This document shows, piece after piece, positions 42,164-53,390 of a DNA stretch of 64,000 nucleotides. Position numbers and translations under genes: made by a program. Position 1 is the first letter of the stretch. Each line of letters begins with the position of its first letter. This stretch comes from Elsinoe arachidis (Eukaryota > Ascomycota > Dothideomycetes > Myriangiales > Elsinoaceae), in the NCBI GenBank assembly GCA_013372555.1, contig JAAPAX010000007.1:868001-932000 (forward strand). Direction: 5' to 3'. The notes under the pieces were generated by a model, which worked only from the letters and a program-made list of their open reading frames with translations, had not been told where the DNA came from and ran no database searches.

Positions 42164-45100
42164 CTAGTCGTCCTCATCAGAGAAAACCTCCTCACCCCTC
42201 TTGCGGCGGGCCATGCGGTCCTTCTTCTTCTTCCGGAGCTCGGAAGAAGTAAGCTTTGCCTTCTTCTTGGTGCCCTCGATCTTGTTGCCCATGGCGTCGA
42301 ACTTGTCCTCCTCGTCGTCCTTCTCGGTGAGACGGGGACCGGCACCTTGGCCTTGCACCCAGTTGTGGCCGGACGGCGTCATGCGACCGTTCATGACGGC
42401 CCAGACTTCCTCGGTGAGACCGGCGGTGAACTCGGAGTTGTGGGTGATGATGATGACACCTCCCTGGAACTCCTTGAGGCCCTTGGAGAGAGCACCGAGC
42501 GAGTCGCGGTCCAAGAAGTTGGTGGGCTCGTCGAGGACGATCAAGTGGGGGCGTTGCCATGTGCAGGCGGCGAGGACGACCTTGACACGTTGGCCTCCAG
42601 AAAGACCCTTCATGCGGGAGTGAGAGACGAGCTCGGCGTCGAGACCAAAGTTCTCGCAGTGCTGCTCGATCTCCTTGCGGACCAGAGGACGGAATTGACC
42701 GCTGGCGAGAGCCTCCTTCTGATCGACCTCGGCGATTTGCTTCTGGTGAGACTGCATAAGTTCGTTACGGGGAATCCAGGCGTTGTCGGCAGTCATCAGG
42801 GGAATCCACTTCTCGTTCTTGAGGCCGACGTTCTCACCGAGCAGGAACGAGCACTCGTACTCGTAACTGTTCTTGAACTTGCGGCGGGAAAGAACGCTCT
42901 GGACACGACGCTGGGAGCCCTCAATGCGGTAGATCTTGAGTGCGGCCTTCTCGTCATCCTCGGTGATGATCTTGCTGGCGCGATCCATGGTCTCACGATC
43001 TTCACCGGACTGGAAACGCCACTGGATGTACTCTGATGGCGTGCTGTCCAAATGGTGATCGATGTGAGCGAAAGCGTGCTGCTTGATGTAGGCGATACGG
43101 ATGTTCTCGTGCTGGTAAACATCACCAGATGTTGGGATGAGTTCACCAGTGAGGACGTTGATGAGGGTCGACTTGCCAGCACCGTTGGGTCCGATGACGG
43201 CAATACGAGAACCGAGAGAGCATTGGAAGGAGATACCCTCGACCTGAGGCTTGGGTGTACCGGGATACTGGAAGGTCATGTTGGTGACACGAACAATGGC
43301 CTTGGCCTTGGTCTTGACACCCTCGAGGAAACCGGGCTCGGGGAACTTGAACTCCATCTCGGAGGCGGACAGCTCGTGGTAGGACTTCGCGGACGGAACC
43401 CTCTTGACGAACTCGGACAAGTTACCTCGGTATCGCTTAAGCTTGAAGCGCTCGTAGTGGTAAACGTGCTGGATGACGTTGTCGAGGAACTTGCTGTCGT
43501 GGGAGATGATGATAGACGTGCACTTGCTGGTGGTGAGGTAGTTCTCGAGCCACTTGACGTTCACTACGTCCAAATGGTTGGTGGGTTCGTCCAAAAGCAG
43601 GATATCGGGTTCCTCGAAAACAGCTCGGGCGAGCGCCAACTATCAAGAATTGTCAGTTTCAAATGCAACAAGCAGAGCGACGACAGGGATAACGAACTTT
43701 CATCCTCCAACCTCCGCTCAAACTCGTGATGCCACCGTTAAGTTGCTCTTGTTGGAAGCCGAACTCGACCAGCTTCTCCTCGACATCTTTCTGAGGCTTG
43801 TCAACGTTGACAGCCTTCAACTTCATCATAGTCCACTCGATGACGGAGAGCTCAGTGTCAGCAGCGTCAAGATCGTGCTCGACGAAGCAGGTCTTGACCT
43901 CAGACTGCTTGGGGAAACCCTCGACCTGCTCGTTGTTGATGGCGCGCATGAGGGTAGTCTTTCCGGAACCGTTGGGACCGAGGAGACCGTAACGCTGGCC
44001 ACGCTTGAGACGGAAGTTGGTGTTGTTCAGGAGAATCTTAGCACCGTAGGCCAGGTTGAATGTGCAGTTGCAGAGATCCTCGCCCTCTTCCTCATCAGGC
44101 TCGACAGCATCTTCGGCGGCGGCGAGCGGGGAAGCGCGCTTGCGGAGAGTATCGGCAATGCCCTTGGCATCGGCCTCGCCAGCAATAACCGTGATGTATG
44201 GGAGGGTATGAAGAATCCATGAAGTGGCTTCTGGGTCCTTCTCGTCGACGAGCTCGGCACCGATGGCGGCAGCGTATTCGAGCACCGGCTCGAACTTGCC
44301 ATCCTTGGCAAGAGGGTGCTTCTCAGTAAAGAGCTGCTTGAGAATAGCAAGGACCGTGGCGATATCGCCGGCCTTGGAGATCTCAGGGGCCTTGCCGTCC
44401 ACCACGCCACCCACACGCCTGAGAGTCTCGAGACCCTGTCTGGTCTTCTCACGGGCTTCGGGATCGGCCAAGTTGTCGTAGTTCTTCTCGAGAGCAGGCA
44501 TGAGGCGAGGCAAGAAAGCAGCAACGATCTGAGGATCCTCGACCAGCTTGCACATGTTGTCTACAATGACTGCAGACTTTCGCTTGATGGCGGTCTCACG
44601 CTCAGCGAGACCACGTTCGAGCAGAGGCACCATGATGGCGAGAGTGGGCTCGTGGACATCAGTGACGAAGGTGGTGGCACTGTCAAATATTGTCAGAAAA
44701 TCATCTGATATCAAAATTTGCGCAAAACTTACCCAAGAAGATGGACAGTCTCTGGGACGTTCTCTGGCTTGGCAACACACTTGATCAGTTCGGGAATGAA
44801 CTTCTCGATATCCTTGTTGACGATCAGACCGCAGACCTTCTCCATAGTGCCGTAAGCGGCCTTCTTAATCTCAGGCTTGGTGTCCCACATGGCCTCGGAA
44901 ACCACGGGAATCAAGTCTGGAACACGGAAAGCAGTCTGGTGTGGTGACGAGGCGCACAGCGACTCGATGCAGTCCAAATCGGCCTTCTTCTCTTGCCACT
45001 TCTGTGCATTTCGGAGTGACTTGATGAGATGTGGGAGGATGGCCTTGACGGCGTTGGCGTTGGCGGACTTGACAATGGAGATGGCGGTAGCGGCAGCGGA

Positions 45101-45542
45101 CTTCTGGACAGGCACCATCTTGTCGCCAGCGGCTGCGAGAACCTGCTCGAGGATCTTTACAAGGTATGGCTCAACTGCAGGGCTGAGAGTGGAGTGCTCG
45201 GCGATGGAGCGGATGGCATCAAGCGCACGCTCGCGTGCGTTGGCATCCTTCTTGTTGCTGAGCTGCTTCTTGAGGAGGTCAAAAGCCCTACAGTTGTGTT
45301 AGACAAAATTCATCTGGCCATTTTGCGGCTTATACTAACTTGATGGGGGCATCCTGCTCCTCAATATCTCCGTTGATGAACAGAGCGATCTCCTGGGATG
45401 AGGCGTTGATCTCATCCTGAGCCTTGGAGACTGTGAGTTTTGAAAGGAGCTGTTCGAGGACCTTGATCGACTGAGCGTTCTCCTTCTTGAGCTGACCGGC
45501 CGAAGGGGCTGCGGCCTCTTGAATGTCGACTGCGGGAGCCAT
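42164..45542 (-). CDS. TEF3: Translation elongation factor eEF3 (1,071 aa, four exons)
   Basis: Exons (minus) 45542-45340, 45287-44733, 44679-43698 and 43639-42164; introns 52, 53 and 58 nt; spliced 3,216 nt (1,072 codons). The N-terminal HEAT repeats (about 30-330) are followed by a four-helix region and two ABC domains: first with GPNGSGKT and LSGGW, second with GPNGAGKS and LSGGQ, and LLLDEPTNHLD / VLDEPTNFLD Walker B motifs. A chromodomain-like insert lies in ABC2, and the tail is Lys/Arg-rich (KKKKDRMARRKRGEE). eEF3 is the fungal ATPase that helps release E-site tRNA during translocation. Highly conserved, with optimal codon use as expected for an abundant protein. Confidence 0.96.
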
Positions 45543-46476
45543 GTTGGGTTTGTGGTAGATAGATTGTATGAGGTATTGCTGATTTCTGAAAAGATTTCAG
45601 GGGGCGGTCAGAAAGTGCCGCGATCCAGGGACCAAAAAGCAAGTCGCTCTGCTGATGTTTCTCTATGGGTATCGTCTATTCTGAACTCGTAATGCAAAGC
45701 AGTCTGGCACAAGACTGAATTAAGCACCAGGCTGAGTGTATGGAGGTAGGAAAGAGGGTGAGATGAGGGTGAAGAAAGGAGCTGAGGCGTAAGAAAAAGT
45801 TCGCTGGAGGGGCACACTTTTGAATATTTACCGGGGCCCAAAAATCCAAAAATTTCCCTCCTCCGACGCTAGCGCTCAACCTGTGCCAAGGCCGTCACAG
45901 CAAAAGGCTCCAGTTGGCCGTGAGTGGGCTATTTTTCGCCACGCCTGAGCGGTGGATAAGCTCGTCAGGCGGTGAAACGATTGGTGCGCTTTCTGCAAGG
46001 GTCAAACCAGGCTCCGCAAAGTCCTCCGAGAGAGAAGACTGTGTCCTTCTGGAATCGCGGCCGCTTTTACCAAAAATTCACCATCTCCTGCCGAATTCGC
46101 CCATCATCAAGACCCTGATCTTTGATTGTCAGGGCTCGAAATAAAAAAAAGGTCACAGATGATGCAGCATTTCGGAGCCGGTCTTTCATACTGTTATCAT
46201 GCTCGCTAAAACACTGCTTTGAAATTATTGGTCACTTGGACATGGTCGTCGTCGCCTGTCCGTTGAGAATGTGTCTCCCGCTCCACCCTTTGGTATATGC
46301 ACTGCGCTGGTACGGGTGGGAATGCGGAGACTCCACAGCCTGTCATGCCATGGCCACTGTCCGTGCACAACCCTTATATAACAGATGCCATTCCTTGCGC
46401 GTCGTAATCCATGCTTGTCGACCCTGTCTATACCTTCGTTGCCTTGCAGCTACCTGTCGTAGCTTGAGAGACTCGT
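45543..46476. other. eEF3 promoter and leader region
   Basis: About 0.9 kb upstream of eEF3. On the minus strand there are pyrimidine-rich stretches near 45,720-45,800, as often seen before highly expressed fungal genes. I cannot identify a specific binding site. The remainder up to the end of the RBR gene shows nothing. Confidence 0.4.
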
Positions 46477-47528
46477 TCATACTGTTCGCGCAGTGTCCCA
46501 GTTGAAGAGGGCACTGCAGTTTCCGCCTGACTGAAGTCAATATTTCGAAAAGCGGTAAGACAGCATCAATACTCACATTGCATGTGGTTGCATCCGTCCG
46601 TCTTCTCCACCCCACTTCCACAGGTTGGGCACATCTTCGTGACGGCCTTGCGCATAGTACCAAGAGTCTCCTTGTAGTCCTTGGTCAAGGCCTCCTCTCG
46701 TTTGATAGGATCCTGGTGGTCCTTGCAGCTGACCCCTTCGTGCCATGGACTACGACATGCGAAGCAGTTGGTGCTCTCGCAGCTGTTGCAACAAACCTTT
46801 GGATCCTTGGCGACCACATCAGCGATGTAGAGCTGACCAGAGGAACACTTGTCTTGTGCACACCAACGGAACATGGGATCGGTTTCGATGGCGCGATTAG
46901 AGAGGCGATTCTCGAAGACCTGTAACTCTGCGGCACTGAAGAGCATAGCGGCGTGGCCAAACTCCCATTGGATGCCGCAGACCACACAATGTGGGAGAGA
47001 TCCAAGACGAAGGTCCGAACGAGCGGAGCGAGTCATGCATTGTCTGCAGAGCGTGTCCATGACGTGTCCCCAGCACCTATCGGGCACGTCGCTCCTTTCA
47101 AAACGATCCAGGTCGTTGATGGTCGTGTAACACAGGTCGCAGTAGGGCGGCAATGGATCGGGTGGAGGCTGATAAGGCGCATTTGTCTGAGGTCTGATGC
47201 CGAAACCGGGCAAGGGCATGGGGGGCACAGTTGGTTGCGGCTGCTGTGGACGGACCCGGATCCTACGTTGGGGCGCGTTCTGAGTCGCCGGCGGTGGTGG
47301 AGGAGGAAATGCTGTCACACGAGCTGGCAGCAGACGTAATCCCCCTCTTCTTGCGCGGGGTTGAGGCTGCGGTGCAGACGTCGGCGCCGCGGCGGTTGCG
47401 GTGGTGGCTTTAGAGCGCTTTTTGGTAACGCGGTGATTTGGAGCATCCTGGCCTGCGTAAGACTGCACGTTGGCCTTTGCCTGGCGAGGAAGCGAAGGGC
47501 GCGAGCCAGAGGGTTTGTTTGGCGCCAT
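46477..47528 (-). CDS. RBR-type (RING/IBR) zinc-finger protein, probable E3 ligase (333 aa, two exons)
   Basis: Exons 47528-46577 and 46526-46477; intron 50 nt. Of the nearby acceptors, only the one after TCAGTCAG keeps the zinc motif (HMQCGNCSALFNW) and gives 334 codons. The first ~150 residues are Pro/Arg-rich and disordered. RING1-like Cys pairs follow (YCDLCYTTIND, CRQCM, HCVVCGIQW), then an IBR (RWCAQDKCSSGQ, CCNSCESTNCFACRSPWHEGVSC) and a short Rcat (MCPTCGSGVEKTDGCNHMQC). In RBR ligases the Cys in the GCNHM segment is the thioester acceptor; it is present. The protein stops just after the last zinc ligands, with no C-terminal extension. ATG at 47528 precedes MAPNKPSGSRP. Confidence 0.82.
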
Positions 47529-47968
47529 GCTGCTGTGCGACAGCGATTGTGAATTGCAAAAGATGGTGATGGAAGTTTGACACTGGTGAAAGGTGAATGA
47601 AGGAATGTAGAATGAAGACGAAACTTCAAGGTAGGTGGTGAGTCTGCATGACGCACGTGACATGTGGGCTGCCGCCTTTCTGGGTCTCAGGCAGGAGCTC
47701 CGTTTGTGAATGCACCTACCAGAACGTCCCCCTGGCAAATACCGCTCCTCCCCTGCACATTGTACAACTCTGCACATTTTGATAATTTGGTTAAAGAGTT
47801 GATCATTAGCGGCGCTTTCCGGTCTGATACCGTCCAAGATTCTATTGCTAGAGGGCAACTCACCCACCAGGCTCCAAAACTACCATTGCGATCTGAAACA
47901 AAGAGAAGAGATGTTCACTATTCCTCCGTTACCCCAATCCTGTGCTCCTACTGACGATGATGCCTGCT
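47529..47968. other. Intergenic region between the RBR and OM14-like genes
   Basis: About 440 bases upstream of the RBR gene and downstream of the OM14-like stop. The upstream part of the RBR frame is open but unlikely to be coding. Nothing else seen. Confidence 0.4.
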
Positions 47969-48639
47969 CTACTTGGGAGGATATCTCTTGAAGAAGTATC
48001 TGTGCAGGTCAGTATCAACTTGCGCATCTTCCAGTCTTTCCATCACTTACTGGGAAACGTAGTAATCGGCAACAACGAACAATCCAACAGCACCAGCCCA
48101 CAGACCTGCAACCCTCCAGGTGAAAGTTCCCTCCGTGTACTTCCTGTAAGCGCCGATTCCGAGCAGACCACCAAGAGCTGCAATGGTGACAGCGTTGCCA
48201 ATCACGACCGGGTTGTCGCTGTTGTCCCTGAGCGTCTGACCCGCCTGCTTGGCCTTGTTCTTTGCCTGCTGTTTCTTGACACCGGCCTTCTCTTTCGCTT
48301 CCTCGACCTTCTGGCGCGACTCGGCCTCGAGCCGCTCGCGATCCGCTTGAGTGTCGGTCTTGATGGATTGGGTGTCAAAGTCGGAGGGAACAGAAGAGAC
48401 ATGCGGGCTGTCGACATCGATCAAGGATGAGACGCTAGATTCTTCATGGCGGATCTCGGGCACCGCAGGGGCGCGTCTAGTGGGAGACCGGGTCAGTCGA
48501 CGCTCATTTGAGCGAGCAGTTTCTTAACACTTACTTCTGCGCCGAGTTAGCATGGATACATGTATCGCGATCCTGATAAGGACCTTACCTCTTCTTCGGT
48601 CTGCTTGGGCCCGCTGGCGGCGACATCTGCGTACGACAT
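47969..48639 (-). CDS. OM14-like mitochondrial outer-membrane protein (169 aa, five exons with a 2-nt microexon)
   Basis: Exons (minus): 48639-48589, 48536-48535 (two bases, AA), 48476-48051 and 47999-47969. The introns are 52, 58 and 51 nt, each with GTAAGN donor and AG acceptor and a CTAAC or CTGAC branch-like site. Spliced length is 510 nt (170 codons). The product begins MSYADVAASGPKQTEEEK, has an acidic/Ser region (SSLIDVDSPHVSSVPSDFD), a charged helix (residues ~60-100), then two or three hydrophobic segments (AVTIAALGGLLGIGAY, VAGLWAGAVGLFVVADYY) and ends QYFFKRYPPK. This is the layout of the fungal OM14-like family; in yeast Om14 is an outer-membrane protein linked to ribosome docking. 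A single-ORF reading would lose both ends. Confidence 0.75.
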
Positions 48640-49603
48640 GGCTCAAATGACGATTGGAGGTCTCAATGGGTATTTCGTGAAGTTGGTGATGTGCAGGAGG
48701 AGTAACAGGGTCCGCAAAAGTGGGATGGGGGATCTGCTGGGGGAGATGGAAGAACTCGTGTGACCAAGTCGCGGGATGCACCGACCGTCGCAAGTTGGCT
48801 TGCATGTGATGCAACACTCTGCTCACCGGGTCTACGGTTGTCCAGATATCAGAGTGCACAGTCGAGGCGCCCCTTACGTCAGTCGGTTTCGTGCCTGCAT
48901 TCACCCGAAACGGCAAGCAAGCTCAACTTAACTTCACCTCACATTGAATCGAGGACAGTATTCTGCGAAACTATCCAAGAACGTTCCTCTCGACGGATCG
49001 AGTCCGTATGACACAACACACACATGCCATCAAAAATGTCACAACGCCGGCTCACCAACCCTACGATGTCAACGTCTGGCCTTCGCTTGACGGCCTCTTG
49101 TGAAATTGTAGCACGAAACTGCGATATGTCTTGTAACCCGTCTTCCATATTAGATCCTGCAGCATCCGTCATTCATTTCGCGGTTTCCAGTTCTGGTAGG
49201 TTTGCAGCGTCGATGCTCGATTCCACATCCACTCATAGCCACCGCGAACAGACTGCGCCGATTGAGAGCTACCTAGCTGCATGAACACAGCTAGCTGTTA
49301 ACGCCGTCATGGAAAAGGCTTCCAAAATCAACGCGGAGATGCCCTGATGGATGTCGTGCCTGTACGCAACAACGAGTTAGCTCACCTCCTTCCCCAGATG
49401 ACTGATCAGAATGGAAGGACTATCATCGGGTAATGTCAGCAGCGACATGAACCGCAGACTGCAACAGATCCTACCAGTGGTGAACGAAGATCGTGTATCT
49501 ACCAGGAGTCTCCCCACATTGGACCGTGCAAACGCATTGTCTGCGATCGAAAACTCATCCTTGATTCTTCGATGTAAACCTGGTCTCACTCAATCCATCG
49601 ACC
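48640..49603. other. Intergenic region, possibly with an unassigned upstream exon
   Basis: Nearly 1 kb between the OM14-like start and the orphan gene. A plus frame at 49,411-49,668 has fair protein character and could be an upstream exon of the orphan gene, but I found no convincing splice pair. Otherwise nothing recognised. Confidence 0.4.
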
Positions 49604-51270
49604 ATGAAGGCGCAGCCGTTTCGCAAGAAGATCTTGCCGGACTGTTTGGGCTTCGCAGTCGTGCCTGAAGTTAGGCCAAACCTGGAATTCGAGGTGATGA
49701 TGGAGAAGAGCAATCAGCGAAGCAAGATCTTCCGCGGCCAAACAGGAACCCCAGCCGCGTACGAGTCGCAGATTGAAGACAACGAATTTCTCAACGACCT
49801 TCCATACCGCCGACAAGTACAGAATTTTGAGAGGTTTCTACGACACCTCATGATCCGTCTCACGTCTGTTGCTATGAATGCAGACGGCTTCGAGATGGAC
49901 TTGCCAACCTGCTCCAGCAGTTCGGCGGTTACCTCGGCAAGCAAAACCGAGGCACATATAGTGGAACGCCACTCATGATCTCAATCACACGAGATTCGAT
50001 GCTACATATACGTATCGAGCCAGCGCTAAAAGTCTGCCAGCATATCATTTCAATCCAAGATCCCTCTAAAGTACATATTCCCCCCTGCTACCTTCTCAAT
50101 TCCGTGGACAAAAGCTGGATACCGCAAATCGAGGTGATCCTTGAAGATGAATTCGAAAGATCAAAAGACTTTCTGGAGGCCTGGTTGGTTGCGAGCCATG
50201 AAGCCGATCGATGCAACAACCTCATTGACTCGGGCGCCCCAGCACCAAGTGAGTGCTCGTGCACGTCATCGGAAGCCGTCGACACCAAGCATCCATGCGG
50301 AGGCTGTGGAAATCTCTTCACCTGCACCTTGCTGCAACCGGGGAGTGTCGGCATAAGGCTGTGTCCCAAATGCTTGTGGGACGACTCAAAGGATCCCAGG
50401 AATCTGCAAAGCTCGAAACTGGTCTACAACATGAAGCGGTGTGTCGAAATGGAGAGGAAGAAGGCAGATACCGCGAGAACCGAGCGATTCCATAATGCCC
50501 TTCTCCGAGAAACGCAGGCTGCGGTCAAAGACGCCAAGGTCGATGTGTACACCGGCCTACCCTTCGCGATCAATACTACCAGATCCTTTGGGAAAGATCC
50601 CTCCGCGAAAAGCCCCGACGCCAGATTTCCCGCCACCATCTACAAGAACATGACTGTCATCCACGGCCCTGACAACGGGGACGCCACCGCCCTCTGCATC
50701 AACTACTTGAAGCATGGCTTCCCCCCTGCTCAGGTTCATCACATAGGCTGGTTTCGAAAGGCGATGGAGACGTTGAACAACATGACTGCCTCAGCTGAGA
50801 AGACTCGCCAGGAAGATGCGGTCAAGCAGGAAATGCTTCAACGTTGCGGAGAAATAGCCGTGATCAAACGTCTGGTCCCTCACAGCATCCGCGGCCGGTA
50901 CAAAGCAAAGTTGACCGCCGCAGCACTCGGATATCTAAGGGCAATCTGGCGCTCGGGGAAATACCAGCAGATGTTCCCAGATCATTTACCAAGGTACAAT
51001 CCCATCATCGAGCCCGAGATATGCACCAGGATATACCACAGGACATATTCCCCTTCAAAATCTAGCATACCAGCCTGCAAGAGTGCCAGTACATACACCA
51101 GAATTTACACCACAATATGCCCCAGGACATACGCGTCTTCAAAAGCTAGCATACCAGTCAGCACAAGGGCGAGTACGTACACCAGAACTTCCATCGAGAT
51201 ATACCCCAGTACATACGCCAGCGTATGCCCCGCCTCCAAAGCTAGCATACCAGCCAACAAGGGATGCTGA
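49604..51270 (+). CDS. Uncharacterised protein with a CxxC zinc-like motif and C-terminal repeats (538 aa, two exons)
   Basis: Proposed exons 49604-49833 and 49884-51270, joined by a 50-nt intron (GTTTCT...TGCAG) that links two otherwise separate frames as ...QNFERRLRDGLANLLQQFGG. The middle has CSCTSSE and CGGCGNLFTC...LCPKCL, two Cys pairs suggesting a zinc-binding site. A mixed helical region follows (VEMERKKADTARTERFHNAL...). The end is built from ~85-90 base imperfect repeats (51,055-51,265) encoding STYTR/SIPA-like units; another frame there (51083-51298) is also open and Pro/Thr-rich, so the true C-terminus is uncertain. No family recognised. Start choice and upstream exon are open questions. 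Confidence 0.5.
51055..51265 (+). repeat. Imperfect tandem repeats of about 85-90 bp
   Basis: The phrase CTAGCATACCAG recurs at about 51,062, 51,147 and 51,241, each followed by GTACATACACCAG-like and TATGCCCC-like segments. It lies at the 3' end of the orphan gene. Confidence 0.6.
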
Positions 51271-51473
51271 GCACCTCTTTCGTGACTTTCGCTCGTGACT
51301 AGGACGACTGCGTCAAACTGGAGTCAAGAAGGCGGAGCTACTGTATACGATGACCGAAGGGAGCTCATGGGTTTCACTCTTACAATCTCAAATGGCATGA
51401 ACAGAATGACCACGACACGTTCCGCACAATCAGACACACCAAGTAGCGCTATACATTAAGAACAGGGTATCCA

Positions 51474-52751
51474 TCACCGCCTCAACTTCTCCTCCTCAAT
51501 CTGCCTCTTCAAATCCTCCAACACCCCTTCCCGCTTCCGCAAATGCGCCTCAAGCCCATCCACCTGCTCCTTGACCATGGCAATCTCATCCTGCACCCCC
51601 TTCAACCCCTGCCCTACCTTCGCCTGCCCCTCCCCGTTCTCCAGATCCCGCAACTGTCTCCGCTTCCAGTCCAGCAATTGCTCGAGTTCCCGCTTCACCA
51701 GCGCGGGCTTGCTCTCCCCTCTCCTGCCCCCGTTCTCGCGCCGCTTCTTCGCGCCCTCTTCTACTTTTGAGATCTTGCTTTCGAGGTCTTTTAGCTGTTT
51801 GCGCAGGCGTACTTCTTCCCATTCTTCGTCTGTGCGCGTGGTGGAGAAGTCTGTGCCTTTGGGTCGGTAGGCGGCTCGGTCTCCTACACCGAGTCGGCTG
51901 AGGTATGCGTCTCCGAATTTCGTCTTCCTTCCTGTCAGTGTGTCGTCGTCTCGTTTCGCGCCCCATCGGTCTGCTGCCGTCTTTTGTGGTTGCACTTTGT
52001 CTACTTGGTACTCGATTCGTCCTTGCTCGAAAGTGGCACGGAGACTTGCTGGGACACTCCGCGGTATCCGGAAGCCTTCGTGCCGGTTGTTGAGGATGTG
52101 GAGGAAGACTAATGTTGCGTCTTTGCCGATGCCGGCTTCGCTCTTGGGGTTGACTAGGTTCCATGCGAAGCGGATGTCTGTGTCTGGTACGTCGAGCGAG
52201 TCGTAGAGGGGTGAAAGCGATTCGAAACTGATGCTGCCATCTCGAGGGTCCTTATTCGCGGCGTAGATCTCCTCATACTTTGACTTGTCTGAAGGTGCCA
52301 TGTACCAATCGAATCCATCTTTCAGCCTGTATCCATCCTCGTCGTAGTCGTCCACTTGCTCAAATTGTTCCGCCGAACCCGAGAGAGCCTTGCCTGCTTG
52401 GATGAGATGTGCTTTCGACTCGGGAACAAGCCAGTCTGGTAAGCTTGGTGGAACGTCCATGTATTCCTGTACAAGTCAGCGAGACCTTCGTGCGTCCAAG
52501 AATCTACATACGCCATTGACAAGATCAAAGATCAGGCGCATAGCTACGCAGAACTCCTCAAAGTCCAAGTTGCCATCGTTGTCCACGTCTGATAAGTCCC
52601 AGATTCTTTCAAGCTGATCGTCGCGCAATTGACTGTTCTTGAGGACTGTGGCAGCTTGTGCACCATTGAGGAATTGACCTCCGTTTGAGAGAGAGCTGAA
52701 GATCTCCCAGTATCTGTCAATCTCCCATTGCTCGATGCGCTTGGCCGCCAT
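51474..52751 (-). CDS. END3: Actin cytoskeleton-regulatory complex protein END3 (410 aa, two exons)
   Basis: Exons 52751-52512 and 52466-51474; intron 45 nt (GTATGT...TACAG); 1,233 nt spliced. The N-terminal EH domain (about 8-100) contains an EF-hand loop DVDNDGNLDFEE and the EH core (QAATVLKNSQLRDDQLERIWDLSD). A second EH-like region follows with the conserved EYMDVPPSLPDWLVPESK. The C-terminal ~150 residues are a charged coiled coil (two End3 repeats). END3 works with Pan1 and Sla1 at endocytic actin patches. Length is close to fungal orthologues. The start MAAKRIEQWEI is the standard one for the family. Confidence 0.93.
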
Positions 52752-53390
52752 GATGGCTGTGGGTTGCCGCTCGTGCTGGGATTGTGTACACAACCGTATA
52801 ATGGATACAGGACGAACGAAGGCTAAATGTTTCCGCGGTAAGAGTCCCAGTAGTAAGAGTGTGAATGAGAGGAAGTGCAAGTAATCATGAACCTGCAGCT
52901 GTCTGGGATGCCTTGACGTAGGCTTGTGCCGCAGTCCAATCAGAGCCGACCTTGGCACAAGCAGAGCCGCATGGTATACCTCACGACGAGACGGCCATCT
53001 TTCTTCTTCTACCCGTGTAACAAGCACCTGGAACAACTATTTGATCCCTACTTGTGCTTGCTGTGACATCGTCTTAAGAGTTGCTACAAAGCTCTGCTCA
53101 GGTGTGTGTATCGCATAACGCTAGTTCGTTCCATGATCCGGGGTGTATCTTCACGACCACATCTCAATGTGTAGATCAAGATCCGGCCTGAAAACCAATC
53201 ATTGTATCGAATAATCTTGACGACTGTGGAATTCAGTTTTGCACGAACTGACGTGGCTCCTCACGCATTCCGTGCCACATCGATGTCAAGCAAGCTGGCT
53301 TCTAGGAATATCATCAGGCAGACACTTCGAACGTGAGACTATCATTTCATCTTCATCATCTTCCCCATCCTAGCTCTATCACCGCCTACA
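52752..53390. other. Divergent promoter region between END3 and the metallophosphoesterase
   Basis: About 640 bases between two start codons. No repeat or clear regulatory motif recognised. Confidence 0.4.

Noticed and set aside
42104..43036. 310-codon plus-strand open frame rich in Leu, Gly, Val
   Set aside because: Antisense to eEF3, a well-conserved gene with four clear exons.
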